DNA of 64,000 nucleotides from JASLDZ01 sp038226305. Its GTDB lineage: Bacteria; Pseudomonadota; Alphaproteobacteria; Caulobacterales; Caulobacteraceae. Each line of letters opens with the position of its first letter. Position 1 is the first letter of the stretch. Below are positions 16,058 to 25,917 of the stretch, one piece after another. The notes under the pieces are model-generated. The model was not told the DNA's origin. It ran no database searches and saw nothing but the letters and a program-made list of their open reading frames with translations. Location of the stretch: the NCBI GenBank assembly GCA_038226305.1, contig JBBRQN010000002.1, forward strand, positions 1-64,000, in the 5' to 3' direction. A program made the translations under genes and the position numbers.

Positions 16058-17854
16058 TCAGCTCGACAGGGGCGGGGTTGCGGGCAGGCGGGAGCGGAAG
16101 CGGCGTCGGCCGCCCAGGGCGCCCGGCTGGTCCAGCGCCTTCCTGATCTCGTCGCGCTGTTCATGGATCGAGGCGATCACGAGGCCCATGGGCACGCCGA
16201 TGTCCACCAGCACGGCCTCGGAAAGCTGCAGGCTTGCCTCGATGGTCTCCGGCACGGCGTCGGTGACCCCCAGGGCATAGAGGCGACCGGCATGGCGCGC
16301 GTCCCGGGCGCGGGCCACGATGATCATGTCGGGGCGGGCGGCGCGCGCGGCCTCCACCACCGTTTCGGCTCCGTCGGGATCGGCCATGGTCACCACGAGG
16401 GCTGGGGCGCTCATCAGGCCGCAGCGGCGCAGCATGTCGGGGTTGGCGGCATCGCCGATGAAGGCCTTGCCCCCCGCGCGCAGGGCCCGCTCCACCACGC
16501 GGGGATCGCGTTCCACGGCGGTCCAGGCGATGTCGTGCCGGTCGAGCATGCGGGTGACCAGCCGGCCCACCCGGCCGAGGCCCACCACCAGCACCCGGGC
16601 TTCGACGCCAGCCTCGGCGATGCTCGGCGCGGTTTCGTCGATGAGGGTCTGGCTCTCCCGGTTGAGCCTCGCCCCGAGGCTCGCGAGGAGCGGGGTCAGC
16701 GCCATCGAAAGGGTGGCTGCGGCGATGCAGGTCTGCGCGAGGTCTGCCGACATCAGCTTGGCGGCGCCCGCCCGCCCTATGAGCACAAAGGCGAACTCGC
16801 CCCCGGCCGCGAGCAGGAGGGCGGTTTCTGCGGCCGCCCGCGACTTCAGGCCGAACCCCCGGCCGAGGCCGAACACGGTCACGCCCTTCACCGCCACGAG
16901 CACGGTCACCAGCCCCAGCGTCGGGCCGAGATGGCTGGCCACATAGGGCAGGTCCAGGCCCACGCCGACCGACAGGAAGAACAGGCCCAGCAGCAGGCCC
17001 TTGAAGGGCTCCACCTTGGTCTCGATCTCGTGGCGATACTCCGTCTCGGCCAGCAGCAGGCCCGCCACGAACGCCCCCAGCGCCATCGACAGCCCCGCAG
17101 CGGCCGCGACCAGCCCCGCGCCGATCACCACGAGAAGGCTCGCCGCCAGGAACAGCTCTTCCGAGTGGGCACGGGCGACGGAGCGCATGATGGGGCGCAG
17201 GATCAGCCGCCCCCCGATGGCCAGCCCGATGATGCCGATCACCGCCGGGGCGAAGGCGAGCGCCGCCTCCAGCCCGGACCCGACGCCGCCCGGCCGCCCG
17301 AAGATGTTCACAGCCACGAGGATCGGGGCGATGGCGATATCCTGGAACAGCAGCACGCCGGTCGCCGCCCGGCCCGAGGGAGTGTCGGCGCGGTCGCGCT
17401 CCTCCATCGCCGGGATCACCAGGGCCGTGGACGACAGGGCCAGGGCGGCCCCGACGATCAGGGCCTCGCCCAGGCTGCGCCCCGCAAGCATGGTGACGCC
17501 CGCAAGCAGCCCGGCGCAGAGGATCACCTGCAGGCCGCCCAGGCCGAACACCAGCCGCGCCATCGCCCGCAGGCGCTCGAACGAAAGCTCCAGCCCCAGG
17601 GTGAACAGCAGGAACACCACGCCCAGCTCGGCCAGCTGCGCGATGTCCTGCGGGCTGTTGACGGTGAGGTTGGCGAGCCACGGAGCCCACTTGGCCAGCG
17701 CCCCCAGGCCGAAGGGACCCAGGATCACCCCGGCCAGGATGTAACCCAGGGCGGGGCTCAGCTTCAGGCGCTTGAAGAGCGGCACGCCCACGCCTGCGGT
17801 GGCGAGGAACAGGAACAGGTCCTGGAAGTGTCCGAACCCCTCGCCGTGCCCCAT
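16058..17854 (-). CDS. Kef-type K+/H+ antiporter with TrkA-N domain
   Basis: 598 aa: about 12 transmembrane segments of the CPA2 sodium/proton exchanger fold (residues 8-390), with PSPQDIAQLAELGVVFLLF-like, FLLFTLGLELSF and LPYVASHLG-type elements, then a cytoplasmic Rossmann TrkA-N domain (VLVVGLGRVGRLVTRML, about residue 430). It exports K+ in exchange for protons, typically gated by glutathione adducts or NAD(H) to protect from electrophiles. The GST next door, convergent, fits that theme but is not proof. The ATG at 17854 was chosen; the longer frame from 17956 overlaps the divergent dus start. Confidence 0.9.
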   Translation of the reverse strand: MGHGEGFGHFQDLFLFLATAGVGVPLFKRLKLSPALGYILAGVILGPFGLGALAKWAPWLANLTVNSPQDIAQLAELGVVFLLFTLGLELSFERLRAMARLVFGLGGLQVILCAGLLAGVTMLAGRSLGEALIVGAALALSSTALVIPAMEERDRADTPSGRAATGVLLFQDIAIAPILVAVNIFGRPGGVGSGLEAALAFAPAVIGIIGLAIGGRLILRPIMRSVARAHSEELFLAASLLVVIGAGLVAAAAGLSMALGAFVAGLLLAETEYRHEIETKVEPFKGLLLGLFFLSVGVGLDLPYVASHLGPTLGLVTVLVAVKGVTVFGLGRGFGLKSRAAAETALLLAAGGEFAFVLIGRAGAAKLMSADLAQTCIAAATLSMALTPLLASLGARLNRESQTLIDETAPSIAEAGVEARVLVVGLGRVGRLVTRMLDRHDIAWTAVERDPRVVERALRAGGKAFIGDAANPDMLRRCGLMSAPALVVTMADPDGAETVVEAARAARPDMIIVARARDARHAGRLYALGVTDAVPETIEASLQLSEAVLVDIGVPMGLVIASIHEQRDEIRKALDQPGALGGRRRFRSRLPATPPLSS

Positions 17855-17954
17855 CCGTCCATTGTCTCCCTGATCTTGCCAGCATAGCCGACGATGCGGC
17901 GCGGGCGTGGCGCTTTCCTTGGCGGGGGGCGCTCCACAGCCTATGCGAGGCGTC

Positions 17955-19004
17955 ATGCAGCCCCCGGCCGCTCCTCCCGCGTCAGCTCAGCGCCCCGCGC
18001 TCGCCATCGGCGACGTGGTCGTGCCCGGCCGCGTGTGGATCGCGCCCATGACGGGGGTGAGCGACCTCGCCTTCCGCAAGGTCGCGGTGCGCTGCGGTGC
18101 GGCCTATGTGGCGACCGAGATGGTGGCCTGCGCCGACTTCGCCCGCGGTCGCCCCGACGTGGTGCGCCGCGCCGCGGTGGGGGAGGGGTTCCCCCTGACT
18201 GTGATCCAGCTCGTGGGGGCCGAGCCTGCCCACATCGCAGCGGGGGCAGCCCTGGCGGAGGCGGCGGGCGCGGACATCGTGGACCTGAACTTCGGCTGCC
18301 CCGCCAAGTCAGTCACGGGCGCGGCCTGCGGCTCGGCCCTGATGCGCGACCTGAATCAGGCCCAGCGCATCGTCGAGGCCGCGGTGCAGGCCACGACCCG
18401 GCCCGTCACAGTGAAGATGCGTCTGGGCTGGGACGAGACTTCGCACAGCGCGGCCGAACTGGCGCGACGGGCGCAGGGCGTGGGCGCACAGGCGATCACC
18501 GTGCACGGCCGCACCCGCCAGCAGCAGTATTCGGGCACGGCGGACTGGGAGGCCGTGGCGGCGGTGAAGGCGGCCGTCTCGATCCCGGTGATCGTCAACG
18601 GCGACATCGTCGATGCGGCCTCGGCGCGGGCGGCCCTCGCACGATCGGGGGCCGACGGGGTGATGCTGGGCCGGGGCATCTATGGCCGCCCGTGGCTGGC
18701 CGCCTCGCTCGAGGCTGCGCTGAACGGCGGCGCTATGACCGATGCCGGGCCGCCGGCCGAGGCGCGGCTCGGCATCGTGCTCGATCACATGGCGCAGTCC
18801 CTGCGCCTTTACGGGGATGCGCTGGGCCTGCGGGTCTTCCGCAAGCACCTCGGCTGGTATGTTGAGCAGGGGCCGGGACTGGCGGATGCGCTGGCCCGAC
18901 GCGAGGCCCGCGGCCGCTTCTGCCGGCTGGAGACGGCGGTCGACGTCGAGCGGGCGCTGTGTGCCCTCTGGCTCGCCGCGCCGCTTCAGGAGATGGCGGC
19001 GTGA
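17955..19004 (+). CDS. tRNA-dihydrouridine synthase
   Basis: A flavoenzyme that reduces uridine in the tRNA D-loop; 349 aa. Signatures: WIAPMTGVSDLAFR (FMN binding), DLNFGCPAK with VTGAACGSALM containing the catalytic Cys, TVHGRTRQQQYSG, and VIVNGDI. This is the DusB/NifR3 type rather than DusA. The start was placed at the ATG 17955 because GAGG lies 4-5 nt upstream; a GTG at 17907 would extend into the antiporter gene. Its stop overlaps the next start by 4 bp (GTGA), coupling it to the FUSC protein. Confidence 0.93.
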   Translation: MQPPAAPPASAQRPALAIGDVVVPGRVWIAPMTGVSDLAFRKVAVRCGAAYVATEMVACADFARGRPDVVRRAAVGEGFPLTVIQLVGAEPAHIAAGAALAEAAGADIVDLNFGCPAKSVTGAACGSALMRDLNQAQRIVEAAVQATTRPVTVKMRLGWDETSHSAAELARRAQGVGAQAITVHGRTRQQQYSGTADWEAVAAVKAAVSIPVIVNGDIVDAASARAALARSGADGVMLGRGIYGRPWLAASLEAALNGGAMTDAGPPAEARLGIVLDHMAQSLRLYGDALGLRVFRKHLGWYVEQGPGLADALARREARGRFCRLETAVDVERALCALWLAAPLQEMAA

Positions 19005-20155
19005 CCGTCGCGCAGCGCCTGCAGGCGCTGGGTTCGGCCGTGGCGGGGCGCACTACCGAGGGAAAGCTCAGCCTGCGCGTGATGGCCGGCACCGCGGCGG
19101 CCTTCGGCCTCTACGTGCTCCTGAACCAGCCCCAGGGGTACTGGGCGGTGTTCACCGTCATCATCGTCATGCAGGGCTCCATCGGCGGCACGGTCTCGGT
19201 CGCGGTGGACCGCATGGTCGGCACGCTGGTGGGGGCGGTGGTCGGCGGGCTTGCGGCGGCGGTGAGGGCGCAGTCGCCGGAGGGCCTGGGCGTGGCGCTG
19301 GTGCTGTCAGTGGGGCTGACGAGCCTGTTCGCCGCCATCCGGCCGAACCTGAAGGTGGCGCCCGTCACCAGCGCGATCATGCTGATGTCGCCCTCGGGCG
19401 GCCTGCCCCCGCTTGAGGCGGCCGGGTTCCGGGTGTTCGAGATCGCCGTGGGCAGCGTGATCGGCGTTCTGGCCACGGTGCTGATCTTTCCGGCCCCTTC
19501 GCGGGATGCGGCGCGCAGCCGGGCCGTCGAGGCGCTGGAGGCCATCGCCGCCATGCTCGACCGCTGCGCCGAGGCCCTGTTGGCGGGGGGTGGCGAGAGC
19601 CTGCGCGCGGCGCTGCAACCCGACCACGACCGCCTGCGCGCCCTTCTGGCAAGCGTCGAGCAGGCGCAGAAGGAGGCGGACCAGGAACGCAGCGCCCGGC
19701 TGGCGGCGCGGGGCGATCCCCCCGCCGTGCTGAGAGGGCTGTGGCGGGCGCGGAATGCGGTGACCCTGATCGGCCGGGCATGCAGCGATCCGCAGCCCGA
19801 TGCCGTGCGGGCGCACATCGGCGAGCCCGGCGCCGCCCTGATCCGCGCCGAGGCGGCGCGGGCGCGGGCGTGTGGCGACGCGTTGCAATCCGGCGGACAG
19901 GTGGATCGCGGCGACCTGTCGGTGATCGACGCGGCGTTCGTGACCTCGATCGATTCCCTGCGTCGTGCGCCGTGGGCTCAGGCCCTGTCGTTCGACGACA
20001 TCGGCCACGTTCTGGGGCTGGCCTTTGCGGCGGAGGGCCTGCGTCGCGATCTCGACGATCTGGCGGATCGAATCGACGAGATCGCCGGGGCCGCCGTCCC
20101 GCAACGGAGGGCTTTTCCGCTGACTACCTCTACCAATTACAAGGACTTAATGTAG
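19001..20155 (+). CDS. FUSC-family inner-membrane transporter-like protein
   Basis: 384 aa. The first ~170 residues form closely spaced transmembrane segments with the FUSC features QPQGYWAVFTVIIVMQGSIGGT and a repeated pattern SVGLTSLFAAIRPNLKVAPVTSAIML; the remainder is a cytoplasmic helical domain of about 200 residues. The family includes aromatic-acid exporters (AaeB-like) and poorly characterised proteins. The GTG at 19001 overlaps the dus stop, so translation is coupled. The function here is unproven. Confidence 0.82.
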   Translation: MTVAQRLQALGSAVAGRTTEGKLSLRVMAGTAAAFGLYVLLNQPQGYWAVFTVIIVMQGSIGGTVSVAVDRMVGTLVGAVVGGLAAAVRAQSPEGLGVALVLSVGLTSLFAAIRPNLKVAPVTSAIMLMSPSGGLPPLEAAGFRVFEIAVGSVIGVLATVLIFPAPSRDAARSRAVEALEAIAAMLDRCAEALLAGGGESLRAALQPDHDRLRALLASVEQAQKEADQERSARLAARGDPPAVLRGLWRARNAVTLIGRACSDPQPDAVRAHIGEPGAALIRAEAARARACGDALQSGGQVDRGDLSVIDAAFVTSIDSLRRAPWAQALSFDDIGHVLGLAFAAEGLRRDLDDLADRIDEIAGAAVPQRRAFPLTTSTNYKDLM

Positions 20156-20329
20156 CCCCTGCGCAACAAAACCAGCCGTGTGGCGCGCTAAGGCCCCCGC
20201 ATCGCATCGCAAAGGCTCGCCAGACGTTGCTGCGAGACGGTTGGCCCGCGGGACGCGGCGCCCTAGAGCCCTAACGCTGAACCTGCCCGACCGCGGGCCA
20301 TCGATCGACCCGAGGACTTTCCGCCCGAC

Positions 20330-22648
20330 ATGAGCGCTTCGGACAACGGCCAAGAGCCCCCCATCACCAACCGTTCCGACGACTCCATCGTCCGGCCGCG
20401 CCCGGCCGCGACCTCGAACCCCGCTTCGGCGCACACGGTCTACGGCTCGGCCGACAGGCGGGCGCTGCCGGGCCGCAATCGCGGCAAGTGGGCGTTGGTG
20501 GCGGTGGTGATCCTGGCCGGGCTCACGATCTTCTGGATCCTCACGCACCAGGGCACGGGCACCGCCGCGGGCGGTCCGGGCGGCGCACCGAGTGCCGCGG
20601 CTGGCGGTCGCGGTGGCGCGGCGGCGGCGGGTCGCGGGGCGGCGGGCGGGCGGGCCGGTGGTCGCGGCGGCTTCGGCGGCGGCATGAGTTCGGTGAACGC
20701 GGCCAAGGCGACCACGGCCGACGTGCCGGTCTACGTTACGGCGCTGGGCACTGTGACGCCTGCGGCGACGGTGACGGTGCGCACCCAGCTCTCGGGCCAG
20801 CTGTTCTCGGTGGCCTTCCGGGAGGGCCAGATGGTCTCGAAAGGACAGGCGCTGGCGCAGGTCGATCCGCGGCCCTACCAGCAGGCGCTGCTGCAAGCGC
20901 AGGGCACCCTGGCCCGCGATGAGGCCACGCTGGCGAACGCCCGGGTGGACCTGAAGCGCTATCAGACCCTTCTGTCGCAGGACTCCATTGCCCGCCAGAC
21001 GGTGGACACACAGGCCGCGACCGTGCGCTCGGCCGAGGCGACCGTGAAGACCGACCAAGCTCTGGTCGGCACCGCCAAGCTCAACCTCAGCTACACGCGC
21101 ATCACCGCGCCGGTGAGCGGCCGTGTGGGCCTGCGGCAGGTGGATGCCGGAAACTTCGTCAGCAGCGGGGACGCCAATGGCATCGTGACCATCACCCAGG
21201 TGAACCCCATCGACGTGGTCTTCACCGTGCCGGAGGACAAGATCGGCCAGGTGGTGAAGGGCGTTCACGCGGGGCCTCTGCCCGTGACCGTGTTCGACCG
21301 CGACCAGTCCGACGCCCTGGCCAACGGCCAGCTTCTCACCCTCGACAACCAGATCGACAGCACCACGGGCACGGTGAAGGCCAAGGCGCGCTTCGCCAAC
21401 CCGGGTGACACCTTGTTCCCCAACCAGTTCGTGAACGTGCGCGTGCTGGTCGATACCCTGCGGGGCGTCGTCACCGTGCCGACCTCGGCCATCCAGCGTG
21501 GCCAGAGCGGCCTCTTCGTCTACACGGTCGATGCGGGCCGCACGGTTCACATGCAGCCGGTGCAGACGGGCCCGGCCTCGGGCGAGAACACCGCCATCAC
21601 CTCGGGCCTGACGGCGGGCACGACCGTCGTCACCGACGGGTCGGACCGCCTGCGCGAAGGCGGACGCGTGCTGCTGCCGGGCGACTGCCCGCCGAGCTTC
21701 CCCGGTGGTGCCGGTGGCGCTGCGGGTGCCAAGTCCGAGGGCAACTGGTTCACCAACCTGTTCGGCGGCAAGAAGCCCGATGCGGCTTCGGCCACGGGGG
21801 GTGCTACAGGCGCGGCCGGGGCTCCGGGTGCCGGTCGCCGCCGCGGTGGCGGGGCGGGCGGAGCCGGGGCGGGCAAGTGCACGCCGGTGAACTTCGCCGC
21901 GGGCGGGGCCGGGGGCCAAGATGCGCGCACCCAGGCCATGCTCGACCAGCTGAACCTCGACCCGGGCCAGAAGGCCAAGATCCAGGTGATCCGCGATGCG
22001 GCGAAGGCCAAGATGCAGGCGGCGATGGCCTCCGGCGATTTCGCTTCGCTGCGCACCCTGCGCACCGATACGGCGGCACAGATGGAAGCGGTGATGAACC
22101 CCGTCCAGAAGGCCAAATACGAGCAGCTTCGCGCCGCGGCCCAGGCCGCCCAGGCGGCGAGCGGCGGCGGCTACGGCGGCATGGGCGGCGGCGGTGGCGG
22201 CAGCTTCGGCGGCGGCGCCCCCGCGGGAGCGGCGCCCGCGGCGGCGGTCACGACCACGAGCAGCAGCGCCACCACGTCTACGGTCACGACAGCGCCGACT
22301 TCGGGCCGTCGCGGCTCGACGACGGGTGCTGCAGCCCCGGCGGCTCCTGCGGCTGCGCCAGCTTCCGGCGGCGCGGCTCCCGGCGGCGCGGGCGGTCGGG
22401 GGGCTGGCATGATGGCCGACCTCGGGCTGTCGGCCTCCCAGCAGGCCAAGGTAGATGCGATCCAGGCCGAGTATCGCCCCAAGATGATGGCGGCCTTCCA
22501 GGGCGGCGATCGCGATGCGGCCCGGGCGGTGGGCGGAGAGATGCGCGCCAAGATCGACGCCGTGCTCACCCCCGATCAGCGCACCAAGCTTGCGGCGGCG
22601 CGTGAGAAGGCGAGGGCGGCGGGTGGCGGCTTCGGCGGCCCGCAATGA
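20330..22648 (+). CDS. RND efflux periplasmic adaptor with two Spy-like C-terminal segments
   Basis: Membrane-fusion protein of an MdtABC-like tripartite pump, unusually long at 772 aa (about 400 is normal). A single membrane anchor lies at residues 54-71, then a Gly-rich linker, the lipoyl/hairpin/beta-barrel core (about residues 120-445: VYVTALGTVTPAATVTVRTQ, TRITAPVSGRVGLRQV, QFVNVRVLVDTL). Beyond this a Gly/Ala-rich extension contains two helical segments resembling LTxxQ (Spy/CpxP-like) repeats: residues about 532-610 (LDPGQKAKIQ and MNPVQKAKYEQL) and 692-766 (LSASQQAKVDAI and LTPDQRTKLAAA). Its stop overlaps the permease start by 4 bp. Confidence 0.92.
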   Translation: MSASDNGQEPPITNRSDDSIVRPRPAATSNPASAHTVYGSADRRALPGRNRGKWALVAVVILAGLTIFWILTHQGTGTAAGGPGGAPSAAAGGRGGAAAAGRGAAGGRAGGRGGFGGGMSSVNAAKATTADVPVYVTALGTVTPAATVTVRTQLSGQLFSVAFREGQMVSKGQALAQVDPRPYQQALLQAQGTLARDEATLANARVDLKRYQTLLSQDSIARQTVDTQAATVRSAEATVKTDQALVGTAKLNLSYTRITAPVSGRVGLRQVDAGNFVSSGDANGIVTITQVNPIDVVFTVPEDKIGQVVKGVHAGPLPVTVFDRDQSDALANGQLLTLDNQIDSTTGTVKAKARFANPGDTLFPNQFVNVRVLVDTLRGVVTVPTSAIQRGQSGLFVYTVDAGRTVHMQPVQTGPASGENTAITSGLTAGTTVVTDGSDRLREGGRVLLPGDCPPSFPGGAGGAAGAKSEGNWFTNLFGGKKPDAASATGGATGAAGAPGAGRRRGGGAGGAGAGKCTPVNFAAGGAGGQDARTQAMLDQLNLDPGQKAKIQVIRDAAKAKMQAAMASGDFASLRTLRTDTAAQMEAVMNPVQKAKYEQLRAAAQAAQAASGGGYGGMGGGGGGSFGGGAPAGAAPAAAVTTTSSSATTSTVTTAPTSGRRGSTTGAAAPAAPAAAPASGGAAPGGAGGRGAGMMADLGLSASQQAKVDAIQAEYRPKMMAAFQGGDRDAARAVGGEMRAKIDAVLTPDQRTKLAAAREKARAAGGGFGGPQ

Positions 22649-25600
22649 GCGAACCCGTCGACGGTCGGCCCCCCCACGATCCCGACGCGCCTGCGCAGCC
22701 GGCTGCGGGCCAGCCCGCCGCCGCCGCGAAGACGGGGGGGCTGAGCCCCTCGCGCCTGTTCATCCTGCGGCCGATCGCGACTTCGCTCTTGATGATCGCC
22801 CTGTTCCTGACGGGGATCGTCGGCTTCCAGTTCCTGCCGCTCTCGGCCCTGCCGCAGGTCGATTACCCGACCATCCAGGTGCAGACTTTCTACCCCGGCG
22901 CCTCGCCCGAGGTGATGACCAGCTACGTGACTGCGCCCCTCGAGCGCCAGTTCGGGCAGATGCAGGGCCTGAGCCGGATGAGCTCGGTATCTTCGGCCGG
23001 CGCCTCGGTCATCACCCTGCAGTTCGGCCTCGATCTCACCCTCGACGTGGCCGAGCAGGAGGTGCAGGCCGCCGTCAACGCCGCGGGAAACCTCCTGCCG
23101 TCAGACCTTCCGGCACCCCCCGTCTACGCCAAGGTGAACCCGGCCGACGCGCCGATCATGACGCTGGCGCTCTCGTCTTCGACCCTGCCCCTCACCAAGG
23201 TGGAGGACGTGGCCGACACGCGCATGGCGCAGAAGATCAGCCAGATCGCGGGCGTGGGCCTCGTCACCGTCTCCGGCGGCCAGCGCCCTGCGGTGCGCAT
23301 CCAGGCCAACCCGCGGGCGCTCACCAGCTACGGCCTGACGCTGGAGAGCCTGCGCACGGCGATCTCCAACTCCAACGTCAACGGCGCCAAGGGCACCTTC
23401 GACGGGCCGACCCGCAGCTACACGGTCAACGCGAACGACCAGCTCGTCGCCCCGGAGGACTACGCCAACCTGGTGATCGCCTACAAAGGCGGCGCGGCCG
23501 TGCGTCTGAAGGACGTGGCCAGCGTCGTTGACGGGGCCGAGAACACCCAACTCGGCGCGCTGAAAGGCGTGACCCCAGCGGTTGTGCTCAACGTGCAGCG
23601 CCAGCCCGGCGCCAACGTCATCGGCGTGGTCGACCGCATCAAGAAGTTGCTGCCCGAACTGCAGCAGAGCCTGCCCGCCGGGATCGACGTGCAGGTGATG
23701 ACCGACCGCACGGTCACCATCCGCGCCAGCGTTCACGACGTGGAGATCGAGCTCGGCCTGTCGATCCTTCTCGTGGTGCTGGTGATCTTTGTTTTCCTGC
23801 GCAACGTGCGGGCCACGATCATCGCCGGGATCGCGGTGCCCCTGTCGCTCGTGGGCGCGTTCGGGGCGATGTATCTGTTCCACTTCAGCCTGAACAACCT
23901 GACGCTGATGGCCATGACCGTCGCCACGGGCTTCGTGGTCGACGACGCCATCGTGATGATCGAGAACATCAGCCGCCACGTGGAAGAGGGGCTGGAGCCC
24001 AGGCCCGCCTCCCTCCTCGGATCGAGCGAAATCGGCTTCACGATCATCTCGCTGACGTTGTCGCTCCTGGCCGTGCTGATCCCGCTCGTGTTCATGAGCG
24101 ACGTGGTGGGACGGCTGTTCCGCGAGTTTGCGATCACCCTGGCGGTCACCATCGTGATCTCGGCCCTGGTGTCGCTGACGCTGGTGCCGACGCTCTGCGC
24201 CCTGTTCCTGCGCCGACCCAAGCATCCGAAGCCCGGCTCGCTGTCGCAGAAGAGCGAGGAGGCGATCGACTGGGTGATCGCCCGCTACGACGTGGGGCTG
24301 ACCTGGGTGCTGAAGCATCAGCCGCTGACGCTCCTGGTCGCGCTGGGCACTTTCGTACTGACCGCGCTCCTGTTCCTCGCCATCCCCAAAGGGCTGTTCC
24401 CCACGCAGGACACCGGCGAGATCCAGGGCGTGGTCCAGGCGGCCCAGACCGTCTCCTACGGCCGCATGAGCGAGCTGCAGCGGCAGGTGGCTCAGGTAAT
24501 GATGCAGGACCCGGCGGTGGAGACCGTCTCGTCCTTCGCAGGCGTGGATGCGCAGAACACCACCCTGAACACCGGCCGGGTGCTGATCGAGCTCAAGCCC
24601 GAGAACAAGCGCGACGGGGCGGCCGACGTAATCCGCCGCCTGCAGCGCGCCGCCGAGCAGGTGCCGGGCGCCCAGCTGTTCCTGCAGCCGGTGCAGGACC
24701 TGACCATCGACGCCGCCGTCAGCCGCACCCAGTACCAGTTCGTGCTGGAGGGCACCGACGCCGACCTCCTCGCCACCTGGGCCGCCAAGCTGGTCGAGCA
24801 CCTGTCGACGATGAAGCAGTTCGAGGGGGTCTCGGCCGACACCGCCAACAAAGGCCTCTCGGCTTACATCAAGGTGGATCGCGACACGGCGGGGCGCTTG
24901 GGCGTCAGCCTCGCAAGCATCGACCAGGCACTCTACGACGCCTTTGGCCAACGCATCGTCTCGACCATCTTCACCCAGTCGAACCAATACCGGGTGATCC
25001 TGGAGAGCGACCCGAGCCTGCAGAACTCGCCCGATGCCCTGCAGTCGATCTACCTGCAGTCGTCTTCCGGATCGGCGGTGCCGCTGACCTCCATCGCCAC
25101 CATCACTGAGCAGCCGAGCCCCCTGCAGATCAGCCACGTGGGGCAGTTCCCGTCGGCGACCGTGGGCTTCAACCTCGCCAAGGGCGTGGCGCTGGGCGAG
25201 GCGGTGAACCTGATCAAGAAGGCCGAGAAGGACATCGCGGTCCCCGGCTCGATCAACACCACCTTCTCGGGCGCGGCGGCGGCGTTCGAGAGCTCGCTGT
25301 CCAACGAGATCTGGCTGATCCTGGCGGCGATCATCACGATCTACATCGTGCTGGGCGTGCTCTACGAGAGCTTCATCCACCCGCTCACGATCCTGTCCAC
25401 CCTGCCGTCTGCGGCGGTGGGGGCGCTCCTGGCCCTGATGCTGTTCGGCAAGGACCTGGGCGTTGTGGGGATCATCGGGATCATCCTGCTCATCGGTATC
25501 GTGAACAAGAACGCGATCATGATGATCGACTTCGCCCTCGCCGCCGAGCGGGGCGAGGGGATGGAGCCGCAGGAGGCGATCCACCAGGCCGCCCTGCTGC

Positions 25601-25917
25601 GCTTCCGCCCCATCTTCATGACCACAATGGCTGCGCTTCTGGGCGCATTGCCGCTGATGTTGGGCTCAGGGGTGGGGTCGGAGCTGCGCCAGCCCCTGGG
25701 CATCGCCATCGTGGGCGGGCTCATCGCCAGCCAGATGCTGACGCTGTTCACCACCCCGGTGATCTACCTGATGTTCGACGGCCTCGCCCGTCGCTTCGGC
25801 CGCAAGGGTCGTAAGGCTTCGCCCCCCGAGGGGCGGCCTGGTCTGACGCCCACGGCGTCGCCCGCGAAGCCGCCGGCAACCGCCCCCGGACGCGCGCCAG
25901 AGAGCCGCACGGCGTGA
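22645..25917 (+). CDS. RND multidrug efflux permease (MdtB/MdtC type), first subunit
   Basis: 1090 aa inner-membrane proton/drug antiporter of the HAE-1 RND group. An N-terminal cytoplasmic Ala/Pro-rich tail precedes the first transmembrane helix. The usual two-fold repeat of six helices and large periplasmic loops is evident, with the proton-relay motif TGFVVDDAIVMIENI in TM4, FREFAITLAVTIVISA, and LLIGIVNKNAIMMIDFAL in TM10. Two distinct adjacent permease genes imply a heteromeric pump as in MdtBC. Both ends overlap neighbours by 4 bp (ATGA, GTGA). Confidence 0.96.
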   Translation: MSEPVDGRPPHDPDAPAQPAAGQPAAAAKTGGLSPSRLFILRPIATSLLMIALFLTGIVGFQFLPLSALPQVDYPTIQVQTFYPGASPEVMTSYVTAPLERQFGQMQGLSRMSSVSSAGASVITLQFGLDLTLDVAEQEVQAAVNAAGNLLPSDLPAPPVYAKVNPADAPIMTLALSSSTLPLTKVEDVADTRMAQKISQIAGVGLVTVSGGQRPAVRIQANPRALTSYGLTLESLRTAISNSNVNGAKGTFDGPTRSYTVNANDQLVAPEDYANLVIAYKGGAAVRLKDVASVVDGAENTQLGALKGVTPAVVLNVQRQPGANVIGVVDRIKKLLPELQQSLPAGIDVQVMTDRTVTIRASVHDVEIELGLSILLVVLVIFVFLRNVRATIIAGIAVPLSLVGAFGAMYLFHFSLNNLTLMAMTVATGFVVDDAIVMIENISRHVEEGLEPRPASLLGSSEIGFTIISLTLSLLAVLIPLVFMSDVVGRLFREFAITLAVTIVISALVSLTLVPTLCALFLRRPKHPKPGSLSQKSEEAIDWVIARYDVGLTWVLKHQPLTLLVALGTFVLTALLFLAIPKGLFPTQDTGEIQGVVQAAQTVSYGRMSELQRQVAQVMMQDPAVETVSSFAGVDAQNTTLNTGRVLIELKPENKRDGAADVIRRLQRAAEQVPGAQLFLQPVQDLTIDAAVSRTQYQFVLEGTDADLLATWAAKLVEHLSTMKQFEGVSADTANKGLSAYIKVDRDTAGRLGVSLASIDQALYDAFGQRIVSTIFTQSNQYRVILESDPSLQNSPDALQSIYLQSSSGSAVPLTSIATITEQPSPLQISHVGQFPSATVGFNLAKGVALGEAVNLIKKAEKDIAVPGSINTTFSGAAAAFESSLSNEIWLILAAIITIYIVLGVLYESFIHPLTILSTLPSAAVGALLALMLFGKDLGVVGIIGIILLIGIVNKNAIMMIDFALAAERGEGMEPQEAIHQAALLRFRPIFMTTMAALLGALPLMLGSGVGSELRQPLGIAIVGGLIASQMLTLFTTPVIYLMFDGLARRFGRKGRKASPPEGRPGLTPTASPAKPPATAPGRAPESRTA

